Assembly: GCA_902168115.1 (NCBI GenBank)
Contig: CABHPB010000042.1
Coordinates: forward strand, 1 to 64,000
Length of the DNA: 64,000 bases
Source of the DNA: an uncultured Methylopila sp.
Lineage (GTDB): Bacteria > Pseudomonadota > Alphaproteobacteria > Rhizobiales > Methylopilaceae
Direction of reading: 5' to 3'
Each line of letters opens with the position of its first letter. Positions within the stretch are counted from its first letter, which is position 1. Both the position numbers and the translations under genes were made by a program. The notes under the pieces were generated by a model that was not told the origin of the DNA, searched no databases, and saw only the letters and a program-made list of their open reading frames with translations. Positions 34,589 to 43,141 of the stretch are shown in pieces.

Positions 34589-36379
34589 ATGGGAGTGACG
34601 TCGGGGTGGTGGCGCGACGTTTCGTCGACCACGATACGGGACGACGCCCTGGCGGGCCTGCTCGGCGCCCTGCTGGTGCTGCCCCAGGGGATCGCTTTCG
34701 CCACGCTCGCCGGGCTGCCGCCTCAGTACGGCATCTTCAGCGCATTCGTGCCGACGATCGTCGCAGCGGTCTTCGGATCGAGCCTCCATGTCGTCTCGGG
34801 GCCGACCAACGCCAACTCGCTCGCGATCTTCGCAGCCATCACGCCGCTCGCGGCGGCTGGAAGCCCCGACTACATCGTCCTCGTACTGGCCGTGACCGTC
34901 ATGGTCGGCGTGATCCAGTTGCTCGTCGGAGCCTTCAGGCTGGGCGGGCTTACGGATTTTCTCTCGCCGGCGGTTCTGCTCGGCTTCACCAGCGGCGCGG
35001 CGACCCTGATCGCCTGCTACGCGTTGCCCGGCTTCTTCGGCGTGACGCTGCAAAATCCGCACGGCCCCTTCGGCGAGGTCGTCGCCGTCGCTCGCCGCTG
35101 GCACGAATTCAACTGGACGGCCGCCGGCGTCGCTTCAGTCACGCTCGTCACGACGGCGCTCGCCCGGCGTCTGGCGCCCAAGGCGCCGTTCATGCTGTCG
35201 GGACTGGCCGCAGGCTGGCTCCTGTCGGAACTTTCCGAACACATGGCGCTCGGCCGGTCGGTCGACGTGATCGGCTCGATCCCGAGCGTGCTGCCGACGC
35301 CGTCGCTTCCAATCGCGCCGATCGAGACCCTCGCCGGCCTTGGCCCGACGGCCTGCGCGCTTGCGGTCATTGCGCTGGGCCAGTCGGTCTCGATCGCGAA
35401 AGCCGTCGCCTCGCGCTCGGGTCAGCGGATCGACGTGAACCGCGAGTTCATCGGGCAAGGCCTGTCGAACATCGCCGGAGGCTTCTTCTCGTCCTACCTG
35501 TCCTGCGGATCGCTGAACCGCTCGCTACCGAACCTGGAGGCCGGCGCCCGCACGCCGCTGGCCGCGGTCTTTTCCTCTTTCATCCTGCTCGCCATGGTCG
35601 CCGTGGCGGCTCCGATCCTCAAGGACATCCCGCAGTCCGCGATCGCGGCGCTGCTTATCTACACGGCCTGGAGCCTGCTCGGGATCCAGCGCTCGATAGA
35701 GATCGCGCGCGCCAGCCGGGCGGAGTTCGCCATCGCAGCCGCCACCTTCGCCGCGATGCTGTTCGTGCCGTTCCACATCGCTATCCTGATCGGCGCGGGA
35801 TCGTCGCTGGCGGTCTACCTTCACCGCACCTCGCACCCGAGGATGTTCACCCTTGCGCCGAACCACAACACCGAGAACGGGCAGTTCGTCCCGGTCGAGC
35901 AGCTGGAGCGTCCGACCGAATGCCCTCAGTTGAAGATGCTGAGGATCGAAGGCGCCACCTATTTTGGCGCGGCCCAGTACGTCGCGGACCAACTGCACGA
36001 GATCCGACGCAGGCGCCCCGATCAGAAGCATCTTCTGGTCATGGCGAAGAGCATGAACTTCGTCGATTTCGCCGGCGCCGAGGTCTGGGAGGCGGAAGCA
36101 GCGCGCCGCAAGCGTGCGGGGGGCGACCTCTATTTTCATCGACCGCGATCCGCGGTCACCGAGGTCTGGCGCAAGACCGGCTTCCTCGATCGGCTCGGCC
36201 AGGATCATATCTTCGAGTCGAAGTCCGAAGCGGTCCGAGCGATTTTCCACAAGCTGGACCATCAGGCATGCGCGCATTGCAAGGTTAGAATATTCCGTGA
36301 ATGCGGGCCGTCGACGTCGCCCGACAGTCGAGTCGATCAAATAACGACAGAGAGCGACCGCGTTTCGACGGGTCATTGA
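34589..36379 (+). CDS. SulP family inorganic anion transporter with STAS domain
   Basis: 596-residue SLC26/SulP permease: membrane domain over residues 1-400 (GLLGALLVLPQGIAFATLAGLPPQYGIFSAFVPTI, SVSIAKAVASRSGQRIDVNREFIGQGLSNIAGGFF) and a STAS domain (about 430-545). A C-terminal Cys cluster C561-x2-C564 with IFREC572 follows; the other SulP of this window has the same one. Expected to move sulfate or a similar anion. The divergent LysR gene probably controls it. Confidence 0.93.
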   Translation: MGVTSGWWRDVSSTTIRDDALAGLLGALLVLPQGIAFATLAGLPPQYGIFSAFVPTIVAAVFGSSLHVVSGPTNANSLAIFAAITPLAAAGSPDYIVLVLAVTVMVGVIQLLVGAFRLGGLTDFLSPAVLLGFTSGAATLIACYALPGFFGVTLQNPHGPFGEVVAVARRWHEFNWTAAGVASVTLVTTALARRLAPKAPFMLSGLAAGWLLSELSEHMALGRSVDVIGSIPSVLPTPSLPIAPIETLAGLGPTACALAVIALGQSVSIAKAVASRSGQRIDVNREFIGQGLSNIAGGFFSSYLSCGSLNRSLPNLEAGARTPLAAVFSSFILLAMVAVAAPILKDIPQSAIAALLIYTAWSLLGIQRSIEIARASRAEFAIAAATFAAMLFVPFHIAILIGAGSSLAVYLHRTSHPRMFTLAPNHNTENGQFVPVEQLERPTECPQLKMLRIEGATYFGAAQYVADQLHEIRRRRPDQKHLLVMAKSMNFVDFAGAEVWEAEAARRKRAGGDLYFHRPRSAVTEVWRKTGFLDRLGQDHIFESKSEAVRAIFHKLDHQACAHCKVRIFRECGPSTSPDSRVDQITTESDRVSTGH

Positions 36380-36741
36380 TCCGTTAATCTTCAATTTTTG
36401 CGTTCAGACGAGCTGTATCATTTTATTTAGTGTGCAATTCGATTTTGTATATTCAGGACGTCGTCGGCCGTCAGCCAGGCTCGTCATCCCAAAGAATGAA
36501 TAGATGAGTTTTATCGAATGCCTCGGCGTCTCGAAAAGTCGAGAACGTCTAAGAAAATCGCTCATTCTTAGAGCGTGTCTATCGCAAAATTCGAAGAATG
36601 AAATGGCGGCCGGCTCGTCCCGGCCGAACAATCGAGATCACGCATCTGCAAGGCGTCGCCCATTCGGCGGCGCGTGACGTTCAATCGGCTCAGACAAGAC
36701 CGGCGTCAGTAGAATAATACACGCTTAGGAGGAAGCTCTCG
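36380..36741. other. Gene-free AT-rich stretch between SulP and MFS genes
   Basis: 362 bases with no supportable reading frame. It holds one clear hairpin, CGGCCGG-N6-CCGGCCG at 36607-36626, without a T-tract, and the likely promoter and ribosome binding site (TAGGAGGAAG) of the next gene. Confidence 0.6.
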
Positions 36742-38046
36742 ATGTCTGTAACCGCCAGCACGGCTGAGCTAGAAAGAAGCCAAGCGCCAGACATAATGAG
36801 CAACCGGCGACCGGATGCAGATCCGGACATCACGCCATCTGCACGAAACACCATCACGCTGGCGGCGACTCTCGGCTACCTCTTCGACGCGTACGCGATC
36901 AATATCTACGGGATGACGCTTGCGCTGATCGCGCTCGAGTTCAATGCAAGCCTCCAGACGATGGGGATCATCGGCTCGATCTTCATCGCCGGTTACATGC
37001 TCGGCAGCTGCGTCTTCGGAATGCTCGGCGATCGCTTCGGCCGCAAGAAGACGCTCGGCGTCTCCATCTTCGCCTACGGCAGCGTGACGGCGCTCACAGG
37101 TTTCGCGGCCACACCGGCGCAGTTCGCGATCGGCCGCTTCTTCACTGGCGTCGGCGGCGGCGGCGAACTCACGGTCGGCGTGCCTTATGTCGTCGAGGCT
37201 TGGGATTCCAAGCGTCGTGGGCTGGGCGCCGGCCTCATGTTCGCAGGTTACGCCCTGGGCGTCGTTTATGCGGCCCTCGTCTCCGCGCTCGTGCTCGAGA
37301 CGTTCGGCTGGCGGGCGATGTACTTCCTGGCGGCGCTTCCCGCCATCGTCATCCTGTTCGTGCGCATGCAGCTCGAGGAAAGCCCCGCCTACACGGCGAT
37401 GGTCGCCCACCTCGCGCAGACGAAGCAGGCTCGCCCGTCGTTCTGGTCGGCCCTGAAGGGAAGCGCGTCCCTGCGGCGCAACCTCCTCTGGGGATCGCTC
37501 ATCTACGTCTCCCTCGCGTGCATCTACTACGCCGAGACCGTCTTCGTCGTTCAGCTGATGGTCACCGTCCACAAGCTGACCAATGCGTCGGCGATCATCA
37601 CGCTCGGCCTGTTCAACGTGTCGATGTTCGCCTTCTCGATCCTGGGCGGGATGCTGTCCGACAGGATCGGCCGGAGGCCTGCGGGGCTGATCCTTATCGC
37701 GGCGCTCGCGCTTGCGCTGTGGGTCATGTTCTCGACGAGTTCGGTGCCGCTCTTCATCTTCTTCGGGTGCATCGCCTTCGCCGGCATCGGCGGGTCCTGG
37801 GCGATCGGCATGGTCTATGTGGCGGAGCTGTTCCCCACGGAGGTTCGCGGGTCCGGCTACGGCTGGTCCGTCGCCCTCGGACGCCTGCCGTCCATCTTCG
37901 TCCCCGCGGCGGTGGCCTGGGTGGCCGGCGTCGCGCCGGGCGGCATGAGCGACGCCATGAAGTACTCCTGCGTGGTGCTGGTCTGCGCCTTCGTGGCCTA
38001 CCTGTTCGGTCCGGAAACTCTCAAGTCGAAGCGCCGGACCGGCTGA
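36742..38046 (+). CDS. MFS transporter (sugar/aromatic acid symporter-like)
   Basis: 434-residue, 12-helix permease. LGYLFDAYAINIYGMTLALIALEF (helix 1), GDRFGRKKTLGVSIF and AELFPTEVRGSGYGWSVALGR are the conserved MFS loops. TAGGAGG precedes the ATG. It stands alone, ended by a strong terminator. Substrate unknown; related to AAHS- and SHS-type acid transporters. Confidence 0.92.
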   Translation: MSVTASTAELERSQAPDIMSNRRPDADPDITPSARNTITLAATLGYLFDAYAINIYGMTLALIALEFNASLQTMGIIGSIFIAGYMLGSCVFGMLGDRFGRKKTLGVSIFAYGSVTALTGFAATPAQFAIGRFFTGVGGGGELTVGVPYVVEAWDSKRRGLGAGLMFAGYALGVVYAALVSALVLETFGWRAMYFLAALPAIVILFVRMQLEESPAYTAMVAHLAQTKQARPSFWSALKGSASLRRNLLWGSLIYVSLACIYYAETVFVVQLMVTVHKLTNASAIITLGLFNVSMFAFSILGGMLSDRIGRRPAGLILIAALALALWVMFSTSSVPLFIFFGCIAFAGIGGSWAIGMVYVAELFPTEVRGSGYGWSVALGRLPSIFVPAAVAWVAGVAPGGMSDAMKYSCVVLVCAFVAYLFGPETLKSKRRTG

Positions 38047-38081
38047 TCGCTTCGTCTTGCTCTATCCCTTGATCTCCCTCT

Positions 38082-38110
38082 GGCCCGGCGCAAGCCGGGC
38101 CTTTTTTTTT
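38082..38110 (+). terminator. Intrinsic terminator after the MFS gene
   Basis: Perfect eight-pair stem GGCCCGGC-GCAA-GCCGGGCC followed by nine T. Confidence 0.93.
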
Positions 38111-38453
38111 GCGTGGCGACGCGGACCGCTCCTTCCCTCAGCCGCGAGCCTGTCCCGCATCAGCGGATCTTCGGTCGGCGCAGGCCTGGCCGACGCGGTC
38201 GTCGCCCGGGACGACGAGCGTCACGATCCTTGTCGCCCTCGGCGACCTTCAGGGGCGTCGCCGTGTAGAGCGGCATGCCCCTCCCGGAGCTTGCGGCCGC
38301 CGTCGACGTCGCGCCGAGTCGGCCCTGCCATGTCGTCTCTTGGAGTGGGGCTCTCATCCACGCGCCGGCGGCCTGCTGCGCGGCCCGGGCTGACCGCGAA
38401 GACGCAGCCTCGCCCGCCGGGCGGAAGGTCGCGTCCGGCAGCCTGCGCATAGC
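38111..38453. other. Gene-poor stretch, possible decayed coding sequence
   Basis: No complete gene fits. On the minus strand a short frame ends with MPLYTATPLKVAEGDKD (around 38227-38277) and then turns Arg-rich and abnormal, so it could be a gene remnant or chance. Nothing else was recognised. Confidence 0.3.
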
Positions 38454-38485
38454 AAAAGGGGCCGGCGCCAGAGCGCCGACCCCTT
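38454..38485 (-). terminator. Intrinsic terminator after the amidohydrolase gene
   Basis: On the minus strand AGGGGTCGGCGC and GCGCCGGCCCCT form a 12-position stem with one G-T pair or mismatch, followed by TTTT; 25 bases after the amidohydrolase stop. Confidence 0.85.
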
Positions 38486-38509
38486 TCTCGAAGGCGCCTG
38501 CAGCGGCGT

Positions 38510-39409
38510 TCAGGCGGCCTTCTTGTCGGCCTTCGCGGCGAGGCCGAGGTCGAGGATGCGGTCGGCGTTCCGCCAGCTGGCCTTCTCGTAGGCCTCCTGG
38601 CTGAGGCCAAGCGTCTTGAAGTCCTCGACGCCCTGCTTCATCGGCCGGAAGGGATAGGAGGAGCCGAACAGGAACTGGTCCGCCATGAAGTGGTTCGCGG
38701 CCTCGACGTAGGCGCCGCCGCCCGGGCAGAACGTGTACATGTCGGGCGACACGAACACGTTCTCGTTGCGGAAGGCGACCGTCACGATCTCGCGGACGTT
38801 CGGATAGAAGCCGTGACAGCAGACGATGTTCAGCTTCGGAAACGTCCTGGCGACCGACTCGACGGCGAACGCGTCGTTCAGCGTGAGGTCCGGGGTCGTC
38901 GGCCCGGACATGACGAAAGCCGGCACGCCAAGCTTGTCGCACACTTCGTAGAGCGGCATCAGGCGCTCGTCGTTCGCCTTCATTCCCTCGGCGTAGAAGC
39001 CCGCGTCGAGATTGAGCGCCTTCATGCCGAGCTCCTTGATCGAGCGGGTCGCTTCCGCGACCGCCGCGTCGCGGCCGAGCTCGATGGGATCGACCGAGGC
39101 GACGGCGACGAGGCGTCCCGATCCACGGGCGGCGACGGCGGCCAGATCGTCATTGGACACGCGAACGCCCGGGACGCTGCGCGCGACCATCACGGCGACC
39201 GAGATGCCGGCGTCGTCCATCTCGGCGACGACGCCTTCCGGATCCTTCGCGCGCGTGAAGTGCTCCAGATCGCGCGAGCCGACCCGCTTGTTCAGCCATT
39301 TCACGACGTCGTACTGCGGGGTGTTCGGCTCGGCGCCGAAGAAGGCGTGCAAGAAGGACGGACGGCTCCGCATGTCGACGATAGGCATCGACGGATAGGC
39401 TTGGGACAT
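38510..39409 (-). CDS. Amidohydrolase family protein (amidohydrolase 2, ACMSD-like)
   Basis: 299-residue TIM-barrel metal-dependent hydrolase or decarboxylase. The usual N-terminal H-x-H is replaced by DMRSRPS near residue 12, but VCCHGFYPNVREIV keeps a central His and LFGSSYPFRP matches the late Asp/Ser site (GSDYP in relatives). The changed metal ligands raise doubt about activity. Alone on the minus strand between two terminator-like hairpins; divergent from the unknown gene at 39695. Confidence 0.82.
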   Translation of the reverse strand: MSQAYPSMPIVDMRSRPSFLHAFFGAEPNTPQYDVVKWLNKRVGSRDLEHFTRAKDPEGVVAEMDDAGISVAVMVARSVPGVRVSNDDLAAVAARGSGRLVAVASVDPIELGRDAAVAEATRSIKELGMKALNLDAGFYAEGMKANDERLMPLYEVCDKLGVPAFVMSGPTTPDLTLNDAFAVESVARTFPKLNIVCCHGFYPNVREIVTVAFRNENVFVSPDMYTFCPGGGAYVEAANHFMADQFLFGSSYPFRPMKQGVEDFKTLGLSQEAYEKASWRNADRILDLGLAAKADKKAA

Positions 39410-39694
39410 CTCTGTTTGCTCCTGTTGCGACGTCGGCTTCTGAGTTGTCGCCGCATCGCGGCTAGTTTCCGACCGACCTCGCTGGACTATCCGCGCGCGG
39501 GAACCCTCCGGGCCATTGAATTGTCTGCATCGTTTGATAGCCCGGGATTATCTTTCGCGACGTATCGGCCGATATCGCCGCCAGGCAACGCCCTCGCAAT
39601 CTGGCGATAGGCGCAAACTAATTTACAGCCCAAAGCCTCGAGTCCACCCTTGAAGACCGCCGGGTCGCCCGGAACGGACCAAGAGGAGGACAAC

Positions 39695-40444
39695 ATGGCG
39701 GCATTCGACTGGGGCGCTTCGATCGACGGAGATCCGGCCCGGCTGGCTCAGGCCCGGACCCAGCTTGTCAGCGCAGCCCAATGGCTGGCGCGCGTCGAGC
39801 GCAGCTACGTGGAGAGAGCCGCAGGCAAGCCGTTCAGCCTTCACTGGAGCGACGACCGGAAGGCGCTGGCGACGCACAACTTCGCCGACGACATCGTGCT
39901 CGAGCTTCAGATCGACCGGCTCGTCATGCAGTTCACCGAGCGCGGACGGCCGTCCGACCACGAGATCGACGTCGACGAGCGCTCGCCCGCGCATGTCGAA
40001 GCCTGGATCCTCATCGAGCTGCTGCATCGCGGCGTCGACCGCGACCTGTTCTCGAAGGATCTGCCCTACGACACGTCCGAGCTCTTCAATGGCGACGGCG
40101 TCGAGTTCTCGCCGAGCGAGTACACCGCCGAGCTGTCGCTGCTGGCCGCGCTATTCCGCACCGGGGTCGACATCATCCGCGACGCGTCGGACGACCGGTC
40201 CAGCGTCCGGATCTTCCCCGGCGATCTGCATGTCGAGGGAAGCTCCGGCGATCGGGTGATCGGGTTCTCGCTCGGGGACGAGAATGTGCCCGAGCCGCAT
40301 TTCTACGCCAGCGACGACAGCGGAACGAACGCCGAAAACACCGGCGCTCTCGAGGTCCTGAAGGTCGCGGACGTCAGCGGGAGCGGCGCTCCGGAAAGGA
40401 TCGCGTCCTTTCTCAAGACCGGCGGAGTCCCCACCCGCCACTGA
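39695..40444 (+). CDS. Hypothetical protein, 249 residues, unrecognised
   Basis: Starts MAAFDWGASIDGDPARLAQ behind AGAGGAGG at 5 bases, so translation is well supported. Acidic, soluble, no signal or membrane helix; alternating strands and helices (LVMQFTERGRPSDHEIDVDER; AWILIELLHRGVDRDLF; IFPGDLHVEGSSGDRVIGFSLGD). The middle contains DLPYDTSELFNGDGVEFSPSEY. I do not recognise the family. It is divergent from the amidohydrolase gene, with a 285-base gap, and may be its functional neighbour. Confidence 0.7.
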   Translation: MAAFDWGASIDGDPARLAQARTQLVSAAQWLARVERSYVERAAGKPFSLHWSDDRKALATHNFADDIVLELQIDRLVMQFTERGRPSDHEIDVDERSPAHVEAWILIELLHRGVDRDLFSKDLPYDTSELFNGDGVEFSPSEYTAELSLLAALFRTGVDIIRDASDDRSSVRIFPGDLHVEGSSGDRVIGFSLGDENVPEPHFYASDDSGTNAENTGALEVLKVADVSGSGAPERIASFLKTGGVPTRH

Positions 40445-40464
40445 TCTCGCGCCATGCGCGGCGA

Positions 40465-40487
40465 GGCGGGGCCGATCCGGCCCCGCC
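40465..40487. terminator. Bidirectional hairpin between convergent genes
   Basis: GGCGGGGCC and GGCCCCGCC form a perfect nine-pair stem with a five-base loop, between the stop at 40444 and the convergent LysR stop at 40496. No T-tract on either side. Confidence 0.55.
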
Positions 40488-40495
40488 GCGTCGGG

Positions 40496-41521
40496 CTAGC
40501 CGACCATCGCGAGCGCCGGGGGCCGCGCCGCGGGTTGCAGCTTCATCATATTCGGATCGGCGTGCGCGGTCGGGCCGCCAGTGGTGGCCAGTTCGGCCAG
40601 CCGGGCGTCCAAGCCGCCGAGCTTGTTGAGCTTCTTGACGGCCGCGACGAGGGTCGCGGCCATCGGCGTCATGATCTCGCCCTCCGCCCAGAACAGGCAG
40701 ACGTCCTGGGTCGCGACCGGATTCACGAGGCGCAGCGCCTTCGTGCCCTTGTGGAGACCCGGCATGATCGTGAAGTGCGACGGGATGATCGTGCAGAGGC
40801 CGGCGAACTGCACCTGGAACATGAGGTGGAGGATCGACTCCGACTCGACCTTCGGGCACGGCATCCGCTCGACCTCTTCGAAGACCTGATCGACGAACTG
40901 CCGCTCGTGAATGCCCGAGCGGAGCATCGCCAGAGGCAGATCGGCGGCCTCTTTCCAGGTGATCTCCGTGCGTCCCTCGAACTCTTCGTTGTCCGGGACG
41001 AGAAGCACGAGCTTCTCGGTATAGATCTTGAGCGTGTTCCGCCGGCCCAGTTCGGCCCGGTCGGAATAGGTGAGCGCGGCGTCCAGCGAGAAGTTGTTGA
41101 GGCCGCTCTTCATCGCGTCGTTTCCGATGAACTGCACGTCCATCGCGACGTTCGGATGCTGCTCTCGCACCATCTGGAGAAGCAAAGGCAGCACCGGCGA
41201 CATGGAGGGCATCGCGCCCATCCGCAGCCGGCCGTGCAGATTCTTCTGCATCGCCGCCACCTCGTCGCGCATCGCCTCGCAATTGGCGATGACGTTGCGC
41301 GCCCACTTGGCGACCCGGTCTCCTTCGGGGGTCAGTCCGCAGAAGCGCTGACCTCTGCCGCGCAAGAATATCGGGACGCCGATCTCGAGCTCGAGCTGCT
41401 TGATGCCGCACGACAGGCTCGGCTGTGTGACGTTACACTTCTGGGCTGCGCGGCCGAAGTGACCCTCTTCGACAACGGCGATCAAGTATTTGAATTGTCT
41501 GAGAAACATGACGTTGTCCAT
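40496..41521 (-). CDS. LysR family transcriptional regulator divergent from a TauE/SafE permease
   Basis: 341-residue LysR protein, start at 41521 (MDNVMFLRQF; 41509 is an alternative). HTH LRQFKYLIAVVEEGHFGRAAQKCNVTQPSLSCGIKQLE and a long effector domain; the C-terminal 35 residues are an extra polar tail. Similar regulators are found beside formate dehydrogenase genes in other bacteria, but here the divergent neighbour is a sulfite exporter-like gene, which it probably regulates. Confidence 0.88.
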   Translation of the reverse strand: MDNVMFLRQFKYLIAVVEEGHFGRAAQKCNVTQPSLSCGIKQLELEIGVPIFLRGRGQRFCGLTPEGDRVAKWARNVIANCEAMRDEVAAMQKNLHGRLRMGAMPSMSPVLPLLLQMVREQHPNVAMDVQFIGNDAMKSGLNNFSLDAALTYSDRAELGRRNTLKIYTEKLVLLVPDNEEFEGRTEITWKEAADLPLAMLRSGIHERQFVDQVFEEVERMPCPKVESESILHLMFQVQFAGLCTIIPSHFTIMPGLHKGTKALRLVNPVATQDVCLFWAEGEIMTPMAATLVAAVKKLNKLGGLDARLAELATTGGPTAHADPNMMKLQPAARPPALAMVG

Positions 41522-41743
41522 CCCAACGTATGCCGCCAGTTTCCATCGAAACTGGACGCCCGGCCGTAATCGGCTTCTTGGAAATAGTTTAATCCGATAA
41601 AGGATTTTGGCAAGTCGATAGATGGCGTCAATCATCGAAATCCTCGATTAGATTGATCGGATTTATTTATTTATTGGCAATACTCAATCGTATTGGAGCG
41701 CCGATCCGAAGTAAAATCCTGCCATCACGGAGCATTCGTGCGC

Positions 41744-42502
41744 ATGGCGGGTATTACAATTGTTATCGGACTGATCGGACTGGCCGCTGGCGCGCTGATC
41801 GGATGCGTCGGCGTGGGCGGGGTGATCGTCGTCCCCGCCCTGGTCTACGGGCTTGGGTTTGCGATCCATGACGCGATCGCGTCGGCGATGATCGGATATA
41901 TTTTCACGGGAGCCGTCGGCACGGCGATCTACGCCCGTTCACGTTCGATCCGCTGGGAGCTGGCCGGCTGGATCGCGCTCGGCGCCGGCCCCGGCGCGCT
42001 GGCCGGCGCATGGGCCATCAATTTCGTCGATCCGCGCGTGCTCGAATTGGGCGTGGGGGCGTTGTCGCTGTTTTCGGGGCTGAACGCGCTTTTCGGTCGT
42101 CGCGGCGAACAGGGCGGCGCTTCGGCGACGCTCGATCGGAAACGCCTGCTCTTCATCGGCTTCCTGACCGGAACGCTGTCGGCGGTGACGGGAACGGGCG
42201 GCCCGCTCGTCCTGGTGCCGATCCTGATCTGGCTGCAGCTGCCGACCCTCGCCGCGGTGGGGCTGTCCCAGGCCGCTCAGATCCCGATCGCGATCCTCGC
42301 GACGTTCGGCAACTTCCGCTACGGAAACCCGGACATCAGCGGCGGACTGGCGCTCGGAATCGGGCTGACGGTCGGGACCCTGATCGGCGCGAAGGCCGCC
42401 CATGCGATGCCTCGAAAGATCCTCGAGCGGATCGCAACGATCGTCCTGATCTTGGTCGGCGCCCTGATCCTTTTGCGGCTGGGCGTTAGGGAGCTGACCT
42501 GA
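41744..42502 (+). CDS. Sulfite exporter TauE/SafE family protein
   Basis: 252-residue membrane protein with eight helices in two repeats. GALIGCVGVGGVIVVPALVYGLG and GTLSAVTGTGGPLVLVPILIWL are the paired glycine-rich repeats of the TauE/SafE (UPF0721) family, which exports sulfite or organosulfur anions or imports them. ATG at 41744 (GTG 6 bases earlier is possible). Close to the msm operon, so sulfite released from methanesulfonate is a reasonable cargo. Confidence 0.9.
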   Translation: MAGITIVIGLIGLAAGALIGCVGVGGVIVVPALVYGLGFAIHDAIASAMIGYIFTGAVGTAIYARSRSIRWELAGWIALGAGPGALAGAWAINFVDPRVLELGVGALSLFSGLNALFGRRGEQGGASATLDRKRLLFIGFLTGTLSAVTGTGGPLVLVPILIWLQLPTLAAVGLSQAAQIPIAILATFGNFRYGNPDISGGLALGIGLTVGTLIGAKAAHAMPRKILERIATIVLILVGALILLRLGVRELT

Positions 42503-42582
42503 CAAGGTCCCGACCCCGAACGGAAGTCGGGCCCGGCGAGATCCGGGACCCAGCCATGGACGCAGTCGGCTGCCGAACTCGG

Positions 42583-42604
42583 CCGGAGCTCAGCCGGAGC
42601 TCAG
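42583..42604. repeat. Short tandem repeat at the 3' end of irr
   Basis: Two head-to-tail copies of CCGGAGCTCAG; the second overlaps the irr stop codon. Confidence 0.6.
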
Positions 42605-43077
42605 CCGGCCGGCTTGCGGCGGAGACGCACCACGACGTCGATCCGCGCGATCTCCATTCCGTCCGGCGCGTCGGTCAGATGCTGGACCGCGACCTGCGCT
42701 CCCGGAATGTCGAGCAGACGACTGTCGTCCTCGCACAGGAAATGATGGTGGTCCGTGACGTTGGTGTCGAACCAGGACTTCGAACCGTCGACCGCGAGCT
42801 CCCGCAACAGGCCGACCTCGGTGAACTGGTGCAGCGTGTTGTAGACGGTGGCGAGCGAGACAGGCACGCGGGACCGGACGGCCTCCTCGTGGAGGATCTC
42901 GGCCGTCACGTGGCGGTCGCCCTTGGCGAAGAGAAGCCGGCCGAGCGCGATCCGCTGCCGTGTCGGACGCAGGCCGGACTCGCGGAGGATGGCGCCGACG
43001 TCCCTTGCGACGCAGGCCGAGGGCCGAAGGCCGCAGTCCACGGCGCGATGGTGCGCGGCGAAGGTCATATCGGCCAT
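42601..43077 (-). CDS. irr: Fur family iron response regulator Irr
   Basis: 158-residue Fur-superfamily repressor of the Irr branch: GLRPTRQRIALGRLLFAKGDRHVTAEILHEEA and VPVSLATVYNTLHQFTEVGLLRELAVDGSKSWFDTN, then the His cluster THHH-like DHHHF. Bradyrhizobium Irr has an N-terminal Cys-Pro heme motif; here the same place reads SACVARD, without Pro. It is 64 bases after msmD in the same direction, next to enzymes that hold several Fe-S clusters. It may read through from the msm operon or have its own promoter. Confidence 0.9.
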   Translation of the reverse strand: MADMTFAAHHRAVDCGLRPSACVARDVGAILRESGLRPTRQRIALGRLLFAKGDRHVTAEILHEEAVRSRVPVSLATVYNTLHQFTEVGLLRELAVDGSKSWFDTNVTDHHHFLCEDDSRLLDIPGAQVAVQHLTDAPDGMEIARIDVVVRLRRKPAG

Positions 43078-43113
43078 CGTCGATCGGGTCTTTCCATGCG
43101 TTGCTCGTTCGGC

Positions 43114-43136
43114 TCAGGCGAGCGGTCGTCGCCTGA
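43114..43136 (-). terminator. Hairpin between msmD and irr
   Basis: Perfect eight-base arms TCAGGCGA and TCGCCTGA with a seven-base spacer, 5 bases beyond the msmD stop. No T-tract follows, so termination is uncertain; it might also be an operator for irr. Confidence 0.45.
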
Positions 43137-43141
43137 CGCGT

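Noticed and set aside
38111-38453. Gene remnant ending in MPLYTATPLKVAEGDKD
   Set aside because: Too short and followed by abnormal Arg-rich sequence; could be chance, so not listed as a pseudogene.
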